Counted from the first letter of the stretch, positions 11,042-23,158 are shown. The stretch: 64,000 bases of DNA from Jacaranda mimosifolia (GCA_018894105.1 CM032117.1:89501-153500), one strand, 5' to 3'. Program-made: numbers and translations. Notes: a model not told the origin generated them from the letters alone.

Positions 11042-13468
11042 ATGGACAAGTACGAGAAGCTTGAGAAGGTTGGAGAAGGGACGTACGGAAAGGTATACAA
11101 GGCCAAAGAGAAAGCCACTGGGCAGGTCGTGGCTCTAAAGAAGACGCGGCTGGAGATGGATGAAGAGGGGGTGCCTCCCACCGCGCTGCGGGAGGTCTCC
11201 CTCCTTCAGATGCTGTCCCAATCTCTCTACGTGGTGCGATTGCTGTGCGTTGAGCACGTCGACAACAAGAATGGAAAACCCCTACTCTACCTTGTTTTCG
11301 AGTATCTTGACACCGATCTCAAAAAGTTCATTGATTCCCACCGCAAGGGGCCAAACCCTAGGCCCCTCCCCCAGCAGCTAATCCAGAGTTTCCTCTACCA
11401 GCTATGCAAGGGCGTCTCCCACTGCCACAGTCACGGTGTCCTTCACCGCGATCTCAAGCCCCAAAATCTACTCCTCGACAAGGACAAGGGCATCCTCAAG
11501 ATTGCTGATCTCGGCCTCGGCAGGGCCTTCACCGTCCCACTCAAGAGCTACACGCACGAGGTATCATTTTCATTCATTTGTCTATTTATCTTCAACTGAA
11601 TCAAAATCAATTAATTTTTTCTATCCACGAACCTGCAGATCGTCACTCTCTGGTACAGAGCTCCTGAGGTCCTTCTTGGATCCACTCGTTACTCCACTGC
11701 TGTTGACATGTGGTCTGTTGGCTGTATTTTTGGTGTGAAATTCTTCCACTCTATCTCTTAGCACAAATTACCAGTATAATATCCTTGCTTTGGAAAACGA
11801 AATCAGCTATCTAAGTAACTTGGCATCATTTGACTCTTGCAGCTGAGATGGTCAGAAGGCAAGCTTTGTTTCCTGGAGATTCTGAGTTTCAACAACTGCT
11901 CCATATTTTTAGGTACATTTTCCCCTCTTTATCTCTTTCATTTCCCCCCCATTCTTCCTTATTAATCATATATTAGTTGCAGCCATCATCATTAGTCTGT
12001 GTATAAGTACAATGTGTTTCCTCATAAGTCATAATATTGTCTGTTTGTGCTTTGAGTAATGTAAGAGTACTTAACTTTTCAAATCAAGATGGAGTTTTCA
12101 TTTGCTGAATAGACCATGGTAAGATAAACTCAATTTCATATACTATCTAAATTTAGGAAATTGAGAGAGATAGACCTGAAATTTTGCCAATTATATTTCA
12201 TATATTTGCTTTTGAAGTATGTTGTCTTAGGGCTCGTTTGGTTTGTTGGACATGGCTTGATAGATAATTTTATCAAGCCATGTCAAGTGTTTGGTTTTTA
12301 TGACAAAAGCCCAAGATTGATTGTAGGCCTGGTAAATAATCTTTGATTCAATTGATTGTGTATCAAGCCACTTGACCCTTGATTGTGTAATCCAAATAGT
12401 TGGAGGAATAAAAAATTGACCTAATGACAATTATAGCCATGCAAAGAATAAATGCAAATATTGGGGCTTTTCATTTGTCTTTTTAGAATGGGTATTTTAG
12501 TAAATTTATTAGCTCAATTATTTAATCCTTGTATCCAAACAAAGGATTGATAAAATAACTGCATATCCAAAATGTGTAATTTTAGTCATCAAACACAGTA
12601 TTATATTACCTTCAACAGTACAATCCTACCTTATCATTATAATTTTATCAATCCTATCTATAAATCCAAACGAGCCCTTAGACTCTTCTCTTATCAGTCC
12701 CAAGCGAATGCTTATAGACTTTGGCTTTAGTTTGTCTTACTAATCTCTTACTGATACAAATAAAGCTTAGAGAAACTAGGTTTTTGGAAGATAGTGAGAT
12801 TGATTGCAACCAAATGGTTCTTTACTGTTGATTGGGTTCTTTGATATACTTTTGTTGTCGATTACTGTTGTTTACATTCATACTTCTACAAAAACACATG
12901 TGAATTAAAATAAAGGTGTATTGTTATTGTGGAAGGGGCGGTCAATGTATCCGTTTTTCCACAAATTCTGTACTAAATTTCCAAGTCAGAGGTTATCTGA
13001 TCAAAAGTGAAGGGATTTTATCGTTAGACATGATTGCAAATTGGTGGCTATCAAGTGTTCCATGTAATTCACTTCAATTAGTGCATGGTTGCAGGCTGCT
13101 TGGAACACCAACCGAGAAGAATTGGCCAGGAGTTAGTTCGTTGCCTGATTGGCATGTGTATCCCCAATGGGAACCTCAGAACTTGGCCCGTGCTGTTCCA
13201 TCGTTGGGACCTGATGGTGTTGACCTTTTATCGGTGATTCCGACTTCTCCATTTGTTTAATGAATCTTCTTGTGACTTGACTTGCCTGTTGTAAATTTAT
13301 CCCCAAAATTCTTTTTCCACTCCCAAGTTTATTTTAGGGTGATATCAATGTTGTGTTAGTCTTTCCATTATGCAGAAGATGCTTAAATATGACCCAGCTG
13401 ACAGAATTTCAGCAAAAGCTGCTCTAGACCATCCCTACTTTGACAGCTTGGATAAATCTCAATTCTGA
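11042..13468 (+). CDS. CDKB1: B1-type cyclin-dependent kinase
   Basis: Exons 11042-11560, 11639-11732, 11843-11912, 13095-13233, 13376-13468 give 304 residues, close to Arabidopsis CDKB1;1 (about 309). Seen: glycine loop GEGTYG (11-16) with inhibitory-site equivalents T14/Y15, Lys33, cyclin-binding helix PPTALRE (45-51), which is the B1 signature (A-type has PSTAIRE, B2 has P[S/P]TTLRE), catalytic HRDLKPQN (D137), DLG at 156-158, and T-loop Thr171 in YTHE followed by TLWYRAPE. Known: B-type CDKs are plant-specific, peak at G2/M and control mitotic entry, endoreduplication onset and stomatal divisions. The ATG at 11042 is the first in frame; only a TTG extends the frame upstream. Intron 4, between exons 4 and the 70-base third exon's donor (11913-13094), is enlarged by a MITE. 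AATAAA at 13630 is a possible polyadenylation signal. Site II motifs upstream fit expression in cycling cells. Confidence 0.95.
12230..12677. mobile_element. Tourist-like MITE in the CDKB1 intron
   Basis: 448 bp with ends GGGCTCGTTTGG (12230-12241) and CCAAACGAGCCC (12666-12677), a perfect 12-bp inverted repeat. TTA lies on both sides (12227-12229, 12678-12680), the classic TWA duplication of PIF/Harbinger elements. Inner left sequence also self-pairs (GACATGGCTTGAT... ATCAAGCCATGTC, 12248-12287). No coding capacity. Confidence 0.9.
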
Positions 13469-14321
13469 AAGTGGAGGTCACTGTTATCAGATTTCTGGAA
13501 AAGGGCGTTAATATTGTTGGAAGGATATCATCATCTTGGTGATTTGAACTTTTGTATCATTTACTGGTTGTCAATTTCTATATTTCATGTATTCTATCAA
13601 ACGTCTTATAGCTGCCATCTTAATCTTTTAATAAATGTACCAGCACTGAATTTGAAGTAATTTCATGGTTTCTGTTTGTCAGTCTTATGCTGCTCAATCT
13701 ACAACCGGCAGGAAAGCACAATCCAATTGATCTGGCATGATTCTCAAGTACATAGAAACAGAGAAATTGAATATTGAAACTCTCTTTGCAGATGACTATG
13801 CATTAGTGTGTCTCATGCTGAGTGTTTAAGATCTGTATGCTTAACCAGCATCTGTGACTATACATTAGGTAGTGTGGGGTCGCGTGTGTGTGTGATGATT
13901 GATGAATGTGTTGTATCTTTTTACACATAATATATTGTGTCATAGCAAGTATTTCCCCCCCCCACAAACTTTACACTTAACTTGAGATTGGTCAGTCACC
14001 AGAGTTTTGAAATTTCTCCTACTGCATTATACATGGTGCAATATGTTGAAGCTGGTGTGTTCATAGCCATAGGCTTTATCTTCTGAAGGTGATTTTCTTT
14101 TTGTTGAGAACCATTTATATCATAGTGGCCAGTGGGAGAAATCTATATCCATCGCGTATCTTATCACTTGTCATTTCGTGTGATTTTACTAAAAATTCTC
14201 TATATCCCCTGAAATGTACACAACAGTATGGACCAAACAAAAGTGCGTATCCGCAGGAATACCACTAAACAAGGAAGTTATGCGATAAAAAATATGGCTT
14301 TAATTGCCCAATGCTAATGCG

Positions 14322-14324
<3 letters not shown>

Positions 14325-14354
<30 letters not shown>
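14325..14354. repeat. (CT)n microsatellite
   Basis: Fifteen CT dinucleotides in the spacer after CDKB1. Confidence 0.95.
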
Positions 14355-14357
<3 letters not shown>

Positions 14358-16134
14358 TATCCTACTCATGCACAAGGCAAACACAAACATTAGTACATTA
14401 CACAAGAGTAGATGGAAAAGATTACTAGAGCGAGAAAGAAGAAGAGGAAAACAGAAAGAGAATTCAGGGGAATTCCTCTTACCTCATTTCTGTTTTCTAT
14501 TTCAACAAAATTTTCCTTGGTATTAGGACTTTTAAATTGAAGAAGATCAAGCATAGGGAGGGGAGAATCGGGGAAGAGCAAGGGTTATAGATGGATTGCT
14601 CATTTACAACATTTGGAAACACTAGAGATTTTTAGTCATCTCATGATGTGTATCATTGTGGTGTCGCGCAGGCGCAGGCGCAACAGGTCATTCATCAGCC
14701 TCTTGTTTCTTCAATTACAAATCCTATGAACCAAAAAGTAAGTTATCTAATACTCAAATTTTATATCATCTCAATTTTTAATATTTTTTATTCAAACAAT
14801 GATAACCATGCTATGAAAATTTAATATTGTTGATGAAAAAATTAGGCTAACCATGCTATGCATGTATTTTAAAGCAGTAAATATGATAAGTTATACTCAT
14901 AACCCAAACCTACACTATGAGAAAAAGTTTCAAGTTTCGATTTGATTTTCTCAAACCTAAACTTACACCATTCAAAAGATTTTTTTTTTTTTTTAAAAAA
15001 AAAATTCAAGTTTAAATTTCGTTAAATCTAGGCCTATCAATTGGTGGGATAATCTTTTCAAGTTTAAATTTAGTTAAATCTAGGTTGTCAGTGGGTAGAG
15101 CAGACTCATACTCTAAAATATCCAAAAATAATAAGATCATAATTTTACCATATTCTAAAATACCCAAAATAATAAGATTTTAACTCTACTCTACCTTACT
15201 TACCCAAAATCCATTGGGTCTAGCTTGTTGAATTTAAGTTTTTAATGTATAGACTAATTTTTTCAATAATATATTAGAAAAATTGTTTTGAAGACAATAT
15301 AAAAATATATTACCTAAATTTAAGTAATGTATATATTTAATTTAGTAACTCTTTACATTTTATTTCAAGTATTTGTCAAAGTTTTCAAAAATTTAAAATA
15401 TTGAGACCAAATTAATTGATCAATCCGAAGTCATGAGTAATATAACAATTCCAGAATATAATGGTTAGCCCAGATTACACATTATCATAGTATATAGACA
15501 AAAGTTAAGAAAAATTAATTTTAATGTTATTATTTCATATAATATATTTAAACAAATATATGTAAACAATTAAAAAATATTATTATAAAAAATTAATATA
15601 TATTTTTAATTTTATGTAAATTAGAAATGATAAATATCTTTAATTTTTCTATATATTAAAAATTCATCATTATTATATATTTAATTTCATTATAAATAAT
15701 TTTAGGCTAATCTGGTTAAATTTGAATGTAAACTAATGGATAATAGTTAGGTATGGATACATGGGTAATTTAAAAAATAAATTTTATTTATTTTTATTGC
15801 ATAATTTTTAATAAATATGAATATGAATATGAATATGAGTATGATTTTTAAGTTTCAATAGTGTAACACTTTATCTTTTGGCAAGTATAGTCAAATCAAT
15901 AACAAATGCAACTGCGCGTAGCTTCTAGAATTTAATCAAGTTCAACTTAAGAGCTGCAGTTAAAGGCTACGCCAATCAAACATCTTGAGTTGGCAAATGA
16001 TACAAGGTTGCCGAGTTTTAGGTTTGTTGATAACCACCAAGAGCCTTAGGTAGGTACCTATACTTATCAAGAAAGATACATTCTGTATGTATGTCTGTGT
16101 GCGCGTGTGATTGTGTATATGTATGTATGTATAC

Positions 16135-16168
16135 AGAGGGAGAGGGAGAGGGAGAGGGAGAGGGAGAG
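16135..16168. repeat. (GAGGGA)n hexanucleotide microsatellite
   Basis: About five and a half purine-only hexamer units, following a TGTATG-rich stretch (16085-16131). Confidence 0.95.
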
Positions 16169-17061
16169 TTAATACGCACGCACCTAATAACCATCAACTA
16201 CCTAGCTGTACTGTTGTGTGGCGGTGTCATATTTCCCTGATCACGAGCCCAGCGAAGTCATCTGATGGGAATGGGAGTAGAAAAATCGCCATACGTCCCA
16301 TCTTCCCTTCGATCATTTGAATATTATTACTACCGATCTCTGTACTCAAAGAAAAAAGAAAAAAAAGAAGCTAATTATTACTTAAAAAAATTAAGGAGCA
16401 AGAGCCACGAGGGAGGCACAAAACATTAATGTAAAAATTAAAATTGTAGTTAGACAGTCAGGGAGAAAAGGATCTTTTGGAAAAGGAGTTATGGATACTG
16501 CTACTAATATTCAGTCATTTTTAAACCTTCTTGCACGCAATCCATATATTATTTCAAATGAAACTTATGCCACGCTTTGATTGTTTGTTGATTATAAATG
16601 CAAAATTGAACCCGTCTCCGTCATCATTATCTTACCTCCTTAAGTTTTAAGGGGTATAAGACGGAAGTGTTAGCTAATACCTACCTGCAGTAACTAGCTA
16701 GTCTGTTAGTGTTAGGTCCGCCTTAATTACTTCACTTTGATTACTAATTTACTATTTGGTTCTTGTCAATTCATTAATCTAATTCTGCTTTGTCTACTTA
16801 CAAAGATTAGACACGCGCTGGTGGCCGTGGCTCCCCATCACAATTCCCAATTTCCCATGTATATGATATTATGTGATATATATATATATATATATGTATC
16901 CCCCAAAATTATATATCTCTAACAAGTTAAAGTACTCCCCTCCAGAGTCCAAATCCAATAGATTATAGTGCAAGCAGCAGCAGCAGCAGCTAGCAGCCTA
17001 ACTTTAACTCTCTCTCCTTCAGCCTTCATCGACTCCATTCCGCTAATTAACCTCTTGGAAG

Positions 17062-17090
17062 ATACATACATACATACATACATACATACA
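17062..17090. repeat. (ACAT)n tetranucleotide microsatellite
   Basis: About seven ACAT units in the probable 5' UTR or proximal promoter of the LEA_2 gene, ending 54 bases before its ATG. Confidence 0.9.
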
Positions 17091-17143
17091 GGACGTGCAG
17101 GTAGAATCAAGAAAGCAGGACGGACGTCGTGGAGGATAAGCTT

Positions 17144-17734
17144 ATGGGCTCTAGCAACGACCACCGCACAAAAAACACAAGAAAAAGATGCATATGTCTG
17201 TCGGTTATCGCAGTGATTCTCGGCCTGGGCTTGTTATTCCTAATTCTAGGGCTCACTGTTTTCAAGGCCAAGCGTCCTGTCACCAACGTCGATTCCGTAT
17301 CTCTTGACCACCTGGATTTCTCAGTGGACATAGCCAGGCTCAGGGTCCTTTTGAACCTCACCCTTGACGTCGACATCTCCCTCACCAACCCCAACAGAGT
17401 CGGCTTCAAGTACTCCAACGGCACTGCTTTGCTCAGGTACAGAGGCAACGACGTCGGAGATGTTCCCGTCCCCGCCGGCAAGATTGGCGCCCGCGACACA
17501 CGCTCGTTGAACCTCACACTCAATTTAATGGCGGATCGCCTGCTGTCCGACTCCACTTTGTATTCCGACGTCATCTCTGGTACGTTGCCTTTTCAGACTT
17601 ACATCAGAATTGCAGGGAAAGTGCGCATACTCTTCAATATTCATGTGGTCACCTACACCACTTGCGATCTGGAAATCAATCTTGGCAATCGGACTATTTC
17701 TAACCAGAAATGCCACTATAAGACCAAATTATAG
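17144..17734 (+). CDS. LEA_2 domain (NDR1/HIN1-like) membrane protein
   Basis: Single exon, 196 residues, ATG at 17144. The frame extends upstream only with a GTG at 17129. Seen: a short basic N-terminus (KNTRKR), one hydrophobic segment at about residues 17-39 (CLSVIAVILGLGLLFLILGL), then an extracytosolic domain with the LEA_2 pattern: DISLTNPNRVGFKYSNG..LRYRG..VG..PVPAGKIGARDTRSLNLTL. A C-terminal CHYKTKL with Cys residues in TYTTCDLEI follows. N-x-S/T sites are present. Known: LEA_2/NHL proteins are plant membrane-anchored proteins induced by stress, pathogens or development; biochemical roles vary. This is the type with an uncleaved N-terminal anchor. An AATAAA lies at 17918. Specific orthology is not claimed. 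Confidence 0.85.
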   Translation: MGSSNDHRTKNTRKRCICLSVIAVILGLGLLFLILGLTVFKAKRPVTNVDSVSLDHLDFSVDIARLRVLLNLTLDVDISLTNPNRVGFKYSNGTALLRYRGNDVGDVPVPAGKIGARDTRSLNLTLNLMADRLLSDSTLYSDVISGTLPFQTYIRIAGKVRILFNIHVVTYTTCDLEINLGNRTISNQKCHYKTKL

Positions 17735-18969
17735 TCCTCCTCCTCTAGTTGTTTCCAATTTGGTGAAGAGAAGAATTGAATGGTTGGTTGTGGTTGCTTT
17801 TTTTATCTGTTGTCCGCCGGTGGATGTCTATCCCTGTTTTCTTTCTGTACAAAATTAGATTAGGCAGCTCCATGTCCACAGGAGATAGGCGGGTTGACAT
17901 TGTCTTGTTGTTACGTTAATAAAGTTGCTTCTTTGGATCTGGAACGGAACTCCACTGATCTAGTCAGTCTGCTCGTTGGAGTTCATTTAGCTTTTCTTAG
18001 GCACATATCTCTGTGAATCTATTACTCGTGTACTAGTAATTATTTAGATGATTCCAACATTGAACCATTACTATTATTATTATCATTATGTTTGATTGTG
18101 AATGATCTCTCTCTCTCTCTATGGTTCTTTTGCCTCATCTGAGTGGCTTATGCCTAACTTTTTCAGATGAGATGATGATGCAGAAAAATTAATTAATTTC
18201 AATAGTACGGTTGAATGGTATAATTTGAGAGGAACCAAGTGTATTTTTACTATCTGCCTTAGGCAATTTATGATTCTTATTAATTGATGCTGGCAAAAAT
18301 GGGCTTTCAAATATTGATTTATGATTCATGTATACCTATGCTGGCATGATGGGATTAATTTAAATAATGGCAATGCCAAAAAGTAAAGAATGGCGAGACA
18401 AGCAAGACACTATTTACAATCCTCCCCACAAATAAACTCATACACACGCACACACTCTAAACAGATCAGAAGTTGATATTATCGAATTTGTTCTTGTTTT
18501 GGTGGATTTGGCATGCTGAAAATGTAATGTTTTTTAACTTGAATTAGCTGCCTTAAAATCCAATTGATAGTCAAGAGGTAGAATATTACAAGAGTTGTCT
18601 GTTGAGAAGCCTCAGATAGAGAGCCTCCCATGACTTTCCTACACTGGAAACAATTACCAATTGAAATTTGAGAGGAGCTGCCCTGCCTACCTTTGGATTA
18701 TTTGTGGCGTTGTATGTAAGGTTATTCAGAAGAAAAGAGCGTGCACTTGCCACAGTACTACTATGTTATTTGATTCTTATTATTTCACTATATGCATACA
18801 CGTCTCTAGATCACAAAAGCCATATCGAAGACCAGAAATATTAGATAATGCGCCCCTTTTGCCACAGACACTCAGCAACAAGAAATCACCCACTCCACGA
18901 AGGACCACACCACATTCACAAAACTTGTTTGTGTCTTTGTGTGGCAAAGCAGCATCTCTCCAGAAACCA

Positions 18970-19003
<34 letters not shown>

Positions 19004-19285
19004 AGAGAGAGAGAGAGAGAGAGAGAGAAACCTAGTAACAGACAGATTAATCTGCATATGCTGCTATTGCCAACAGTTAAACCAATGAACAGTCGCTAAA
19101 TTGAAAATTTTGTCCAGCATGCAGACAGAAAACTGTAAATTTGTTTGATCCCATTGTTAAATATGTCATTGAATAATCTCACACCAAATTGGCTGACATG
19201 ATCTATGATGTTTTAATGTGCTGCGAGCTACTACAGAAATATCAGGTTACAAGTAAATGAATCTAAGACATAACTTTTCTTTACA
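17735..19285. other. 3' flank of LEA_2 gene and spacer
   Basis: Includes the LEA_2 3' UTR, a short (CT)n at about 18107-18120 and an A-run/(GA)n composite at 18971-19028. Open frames here are driven by the low-complexity run and have no domain. No gene is supported. Confidence 0.6.
18971..19028. repeat. Poly-A/(GA)n composite microsatellite
   Basis: 30 A residues (18971-19000) followed by GG and about 13 GA units. Confidence 0.95.
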
Positions 19286-19636
19286 CTACGTTAGATTGTA
19301 TTCCCGCAGAGGGCAGGAGTCAGTATTTGAGTTTTTTGCATAATTCTTCATCGATGTTTCTATGCTTGTAGACGTCTTCTTTGGAGCTCCAGCCAATGCT
19401 TCAGCGACCCCCCTGAGGCGTCGTGCAAATCTTGGGGTCCTGAATCCATCTGAGTCTGAAACCTCATCAGTTGGAACATTTGCAACCAGTTCCAGTTCCA
19501 GTTCCTTGGTCTGCTCTGAAACAATAGCATCCACTATAATGCTGTGCATGCTCTCAAACAAATGGTCTTCATCACAAATTGTCTCTCCATTTGTGAAGTT
19601 GAGCTGTTGCACAACATTGGTTCCCAGTCCCTGCAT
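19286..19636 (-). CDS. Unrecognised small protein, possible terminal exon
   Basis: Minus-strand frame of 116 residues if it starts at the ATG at 19636. The frame is open further up to a plausible acceptor (CTGACAG, exon from 19668), adding residues ending ALWTPKKY. A plausible donor GTAAGT is seen on the minus strand near 19853, so a mostly non-coding first exon may lie at about 19856-20150. Composition looks like a real protein: NFTNGETICDEDHLFESMHS, then an acidic/helical stretch SEQTKELELELVANVPTDE, then a basic GFRTPRFARRLRG, then AGAPKKTSTS. I do not recognise a family. The basic block after an acidic linker could be a nuclear or nucleic-acid contact, which is a guess. It could also be a gene fragment. 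The plus-strand frame opposite is poorer and serine-rich. Confidence 0.4.
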   Translation of the reverse strand: MQGLGTNVVQQLNFTNGETICDEDHLFESMHSIIVDAIVSEQTKELELELVANVPTDEVSDSDGFRTPRFARRLRGVAEALAGAPKKTSTSIETSMKNYAKNSNTDSCPLREYNLT

Positions 19637-20439
19637 ATATTTTTTTGGCGTCCACAAGGCCACAGCTTCTGTCAGGTTTTTTGGAAATGGATAGAGTATT
19701 TGGAGATGCTATCAAGCCATTGGCACACATCTCAGTACCCATATCACCCAAAAAAAAAAAGCGGAAAAACAATCCAAATATTCCAATCTAACCAACCTAA
19801 TTAAAACAAATATTAAGAGTTGAAGGAAATAGTGACGAAATAAGATGAACTTACTACTTTTTTTTTTTCTTATTGAAGGATACAAGCAAAGGGAAGATGA
19901 ATTGGGAAAAAGGACGGGTACATTCACTTGATATGAAGAGCAGGCAAAAGCAGACCGAAAATGGATATATAGCAAGATCGGAAGTGTAACGTTGGAAAAA
20001 AGATGCGAGCCTGAGAGCGAGAACGGAATGAATCAACAACTTAATGAAATGCGAGTATAGCACTAGCAGTACCAGCCTTTGCGCCGCCGTCCCTGCGGTG
20101 AAGCGGGCAATCACTGATGAGGTGGTGTTTATCGTAGCGGTAAGTTCCAATTTACAAACATGTCACGCGATAAAATACCATCTTTGCCCTTCCGCGACTC
20201 GAGTCTTCTCTTAACCATTTTTTTTTCTTGTAGCCAGCGTCTTTTGCATTTCAATCTTTTATCTCAACAAAAAATTAAGGGAGTGTGTGGTTATGTTTTG
20301 ATAAAACATAATTGGCAAAACAATTTTATTTTGTCAAAGTATAACTACACATGTATTCATTTTCTCAGTAAAATGTTAAAATAAATTTTCTTAAAATATC
20401 ATTTTTTATTCTTTATTATCCCCCAAAAATTTTCATTAT

Positions 20440-20471
<32 letters not shown>

Positions 20472-20596
20472 CATATATATATTATTATTTTTACTATAAA
20501 AAATTACTCAATTTCATTTTCACTCTAAAAATCCAATTAAAAAGGCATTGGTTTATCACTACAGTAAAAAATGTCTCATTCAAAATATAAATAAAT

Positions 20597-21963
20597 GGAT
20601 GTTGTTATTTGCACTCCAAATGTTGTTATTCGTACTTCACTTGATTTTTAGCTTATATGAATTGACAATTATATCTTTTTATTTTTAAGATATCATTTAA
20701 TTTAAATTGTTAAACAATTATGCCCTCAGTGTACTATTCTTTGTCCTATTAAATATAATTTTGATTCATTCCTAACCTTGATTCATTCAATGTCAAACAT
20801 GATAGAGCAAATAAAAATGAACATATTATCCCATCACTAAATTCAATCATCTCACTAATGACATGGTTATAAACTTTAATAAAAAATGATATCATCACTA
20901 CAAAATAATATATTTTCACACCATAAATATGGGTCTTATTTTATTTCATAAAGATTGTTGTGTAAAATTATTTCAATTAGAAAAGTGAAATAGAAGAAGA
21001 AAGAGTATTGCACCTTATTATTTAGATGTGGCAAAAAATCACCCATACTGCGATTGCAAAAAAAAACATAAAAAATGCGGATAATAAGCCTCGTTTTCTC
21101 CACCCAATAACATGTGGATAATTTTACTCATCGCTTAATTACCTACTACTTTTTGACCAGACCCATGAGTACCTACAAGTAACCCGTGAATAACCGTATA
21201 CATATAATATATATATATATATATATTAAATTTTTCTCTAATTCTCACAAAATAATTTGAAGGATATAAAACATTTTTCTATGATAACAACAATGTTTAA
21301 GTGGTGTCTAAATTTTTAATTAAAAAAAATTCAACATATAATGGAATTTAAATTTGAACTTCAAAATGTAATATAAGTATATAACTTAAAACCAACAGAT
21401 GTTTAACATTTAAGTTGTACTTTTCAAACTAAAATACTTGGCATACTTTAGGTTCTTGTTTAGTGTAATATTTAAAATTTGTTTCCTCTTTTATTAGTTT
21501 TATTTAAGTAATATTTGAATAATATTATGTAAATTAAAAAACATATATATGTTAATTTACCTTCAAATATAAAAAAAATAAAAATACCGGTACTTGTGGG
21601 TTCATCACCCATAGTCATGGGTAATTGGTCAACTATCTTGTATTCAATAAAAAATGAATAATTTTACCTATAGGTAAATTTACGCAACCCGTCATTATGC
21701 ATTCTTGAGTTACCCATGAGTACCCATTTTTCAAGTCTATTGTTATTTTATATTAAGTTGAACAAGTTAAGGTGGAATGTTTTTATGAGTAACTAAGTTA
21801 AAACTTAAAAGTGGTAATTATGATATTAAAAGGTAGGTATATTTCTCTTGTAAATTAATACAAAAGCATTTGAAAAGTAAGTGGATATTTTGGTCATTAA
21901 CTTAAAACAAAAATTTGGAATGAAATGCGAATAATAAATTTTAAAGTGCAAATATCAATACCC
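20597..21963. mobile_element. MULE-like TIR element nested in the Tourist-like element
   Basis: Left end GGATGTTGTTATTTGCACT (20597-20615); the right end reverse-complemented reads GGGTATTGATATTTGCACT (21945-21963): 16 of 19 match. Flanking 9-mers TAAATAAAT (20588-20596) and TAAACATAT (21964-21972) agree at 7 of 9 positions, consistent with a diverged 9-bp Mutator-type duplication. No coding frame. It contains the hAT-like insertion at 21024-21739. Confidence 0.55.
21024..21739. mobile_element. hAT-like non-autonomous element, innermost of the nest
   Basis: Left end TAGATGTGGCAAAAAATCAC (21024); right end reverse-complemented TAGACTTGAAAAATGGGTAC (21739). The 8-bp flanks TTATTATT (21016-21023) and TTGTTATT (21740-21747) match at 7 of 8, as for hAT. 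The interior repeats the ACCCATGAGTACC / GGGTACTCATGGGT family of motifs near both ends (about 21160-21190 and 21595-21730). No coding frame. Confidence 0.55.
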
Positions 21964-22136
21964 TAAACATATACCAATACTTTTCAAAATAAATTTCTAA
22001 CTATTTTTCATAATATAAACAAATATCCATTACATTCTCCAATATTATTTTTACATTCCCCCATCCTACTTCCAAAATTTATTTCCCCAAAACATATATT
22101 ATAATTACCTACAAAATATAACCAAACATTTCCTAA

Positions 22137-23150
22137 GTTACTCAGATAACAAAATTAGAATTAATATCTTAAAAAACTACAAAACCTCAAATAATTCCCT
22201 CTCTATCTCTTCTTTCTTTCTTTGCAAGTGTGTTCAAATCTTTCCACGTTAAGAATTTTACACTACCAAAATATTTGCATTCAGCGTTGCCCCTTCAATT
22301 CTTAGATCAAATTTATGAAATCAAGAGAATACATAGTATACAAAAATACATAATTCGCATTACCTTTTCTAGGCCTTAATGTGAGGGTGTTCTTTTCCTA
22401 ATAGGTAAGGGACTTTTGAGTCCATCCAAAGTAAATTTTTAGTTTTATCCGCATCAAAAAGTTGGGTTCCATAATAAGAATTCTGCTTGATTTAGGCTCC
22501 TTGTAGATTGGGTTTAAGAAACAAATCGTGCCAAAATCCAAATGTTGTTCTTACTTCTTACCTCTCGGGAGTGGACAACCCATCCTTGTCTTTCATGCAG
22601 ATTGCAGGCTGCAGCTCCATCGAATGAGAATCCCAAATCTATTCCTACCACTTGGGCTAAAGTCTACTCTTACCCAGAGCGTCGCTCGTTGCATGTGCAA
22701 CTCAATCATGAATTGAATTCTACCATTATGATGTATAGTTCTAAATAAAGAATCATAGTGAAAATATCCTAGTTAATTCTTAATATACGCTGATAACCAA
22801 ATTTATCATCAGGCGTAAATTTTAGTCTTATAATATTGTTCTACCTACAAATATTAGTGGAATTTTATTTTTATAAAGAGGTTTTAAAGAATAAAAGAGT
22901 GCGACTTGTCAATTGTATAGAGACTTTTAACTCTCAAAACAAGGCTATCATCAATATAATAAATATTTCCTTGGCGCATAAATCTTTTCTTTTATTTTCT
23001 TTATTTTGTTAATTTCATTAAAATTTATTTGATCAATTTATATCAGTAGGACAGCGTGGCAGACATCCTTAAAATTGAACTTGGGAAATTAAAGTTCTTT
23101 AGCCAACAATTTATTTAATAATAACCCATTGAATAATCCTTCTTCTTCAC
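22137..23150. other. Spacer without identifiable gene
   Basis: Open frames at 22528-22748 have no recognisable domain. AT-rich, mostly unique-looking sequence. Confidence 0.6.
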
Positions 23151-23158
23151 TTTAAAAC

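Larger units (their letters stand above)
13469..17143. other. Intergenic spacer with microsatellites
   Basis: Contains the CDKB1 3' UTR, a (CT)15 run at 14325-14354, a hexamer run (GAGGGA)n at 16135-16168, (TA)n at 16876-16894, (AGC)n near 16974-16990 and a tetranucleotide (ACAT)n at 17062-17090 just before the LEA_2 gene. The motif TTCAAGTTTAAATTT.GTTAAATCTAGG occurs twice (about 15004-15031 and 15057-15084). The 14.7-15.9 kb part is AT-rich and probably old repeat DNA. No gene is supported. Confidence 0.6.
20279..22133. mobile_element. Tourist/Harbinger-like element hosting two nested insertions
   Basis: Ends GGGAGTGTGTGGTTATGTTTTG (first 20: 20279-20298) and, reverse-complemented from 22112-22133, GGAAATGTTTGGTTATATTTT. 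TAA flanks both sides (20276-20278, 22134-22136), a TWA target duplication. Removing the inner element (20597-21963) leaves about 490 bp, a normal MITE size. It includes an (AC)n run at 20438-20461. No transposase frame. Confidence 0.7.

Noticed and set aside
13950..13962. C-run in the CDKB1 3' flank
   Set aside because: Simple homopolymer, no further structure.
19362..19694. Plus-strand frame opposite the small minus-strand gene
   Set aside because: Serine-rich and biased; the minus-strand frame is more protein-like and has matching splice signals.
22528..22748. Two overlapping short frames
   Set aside because: No domain, no support from splice sites or composition.
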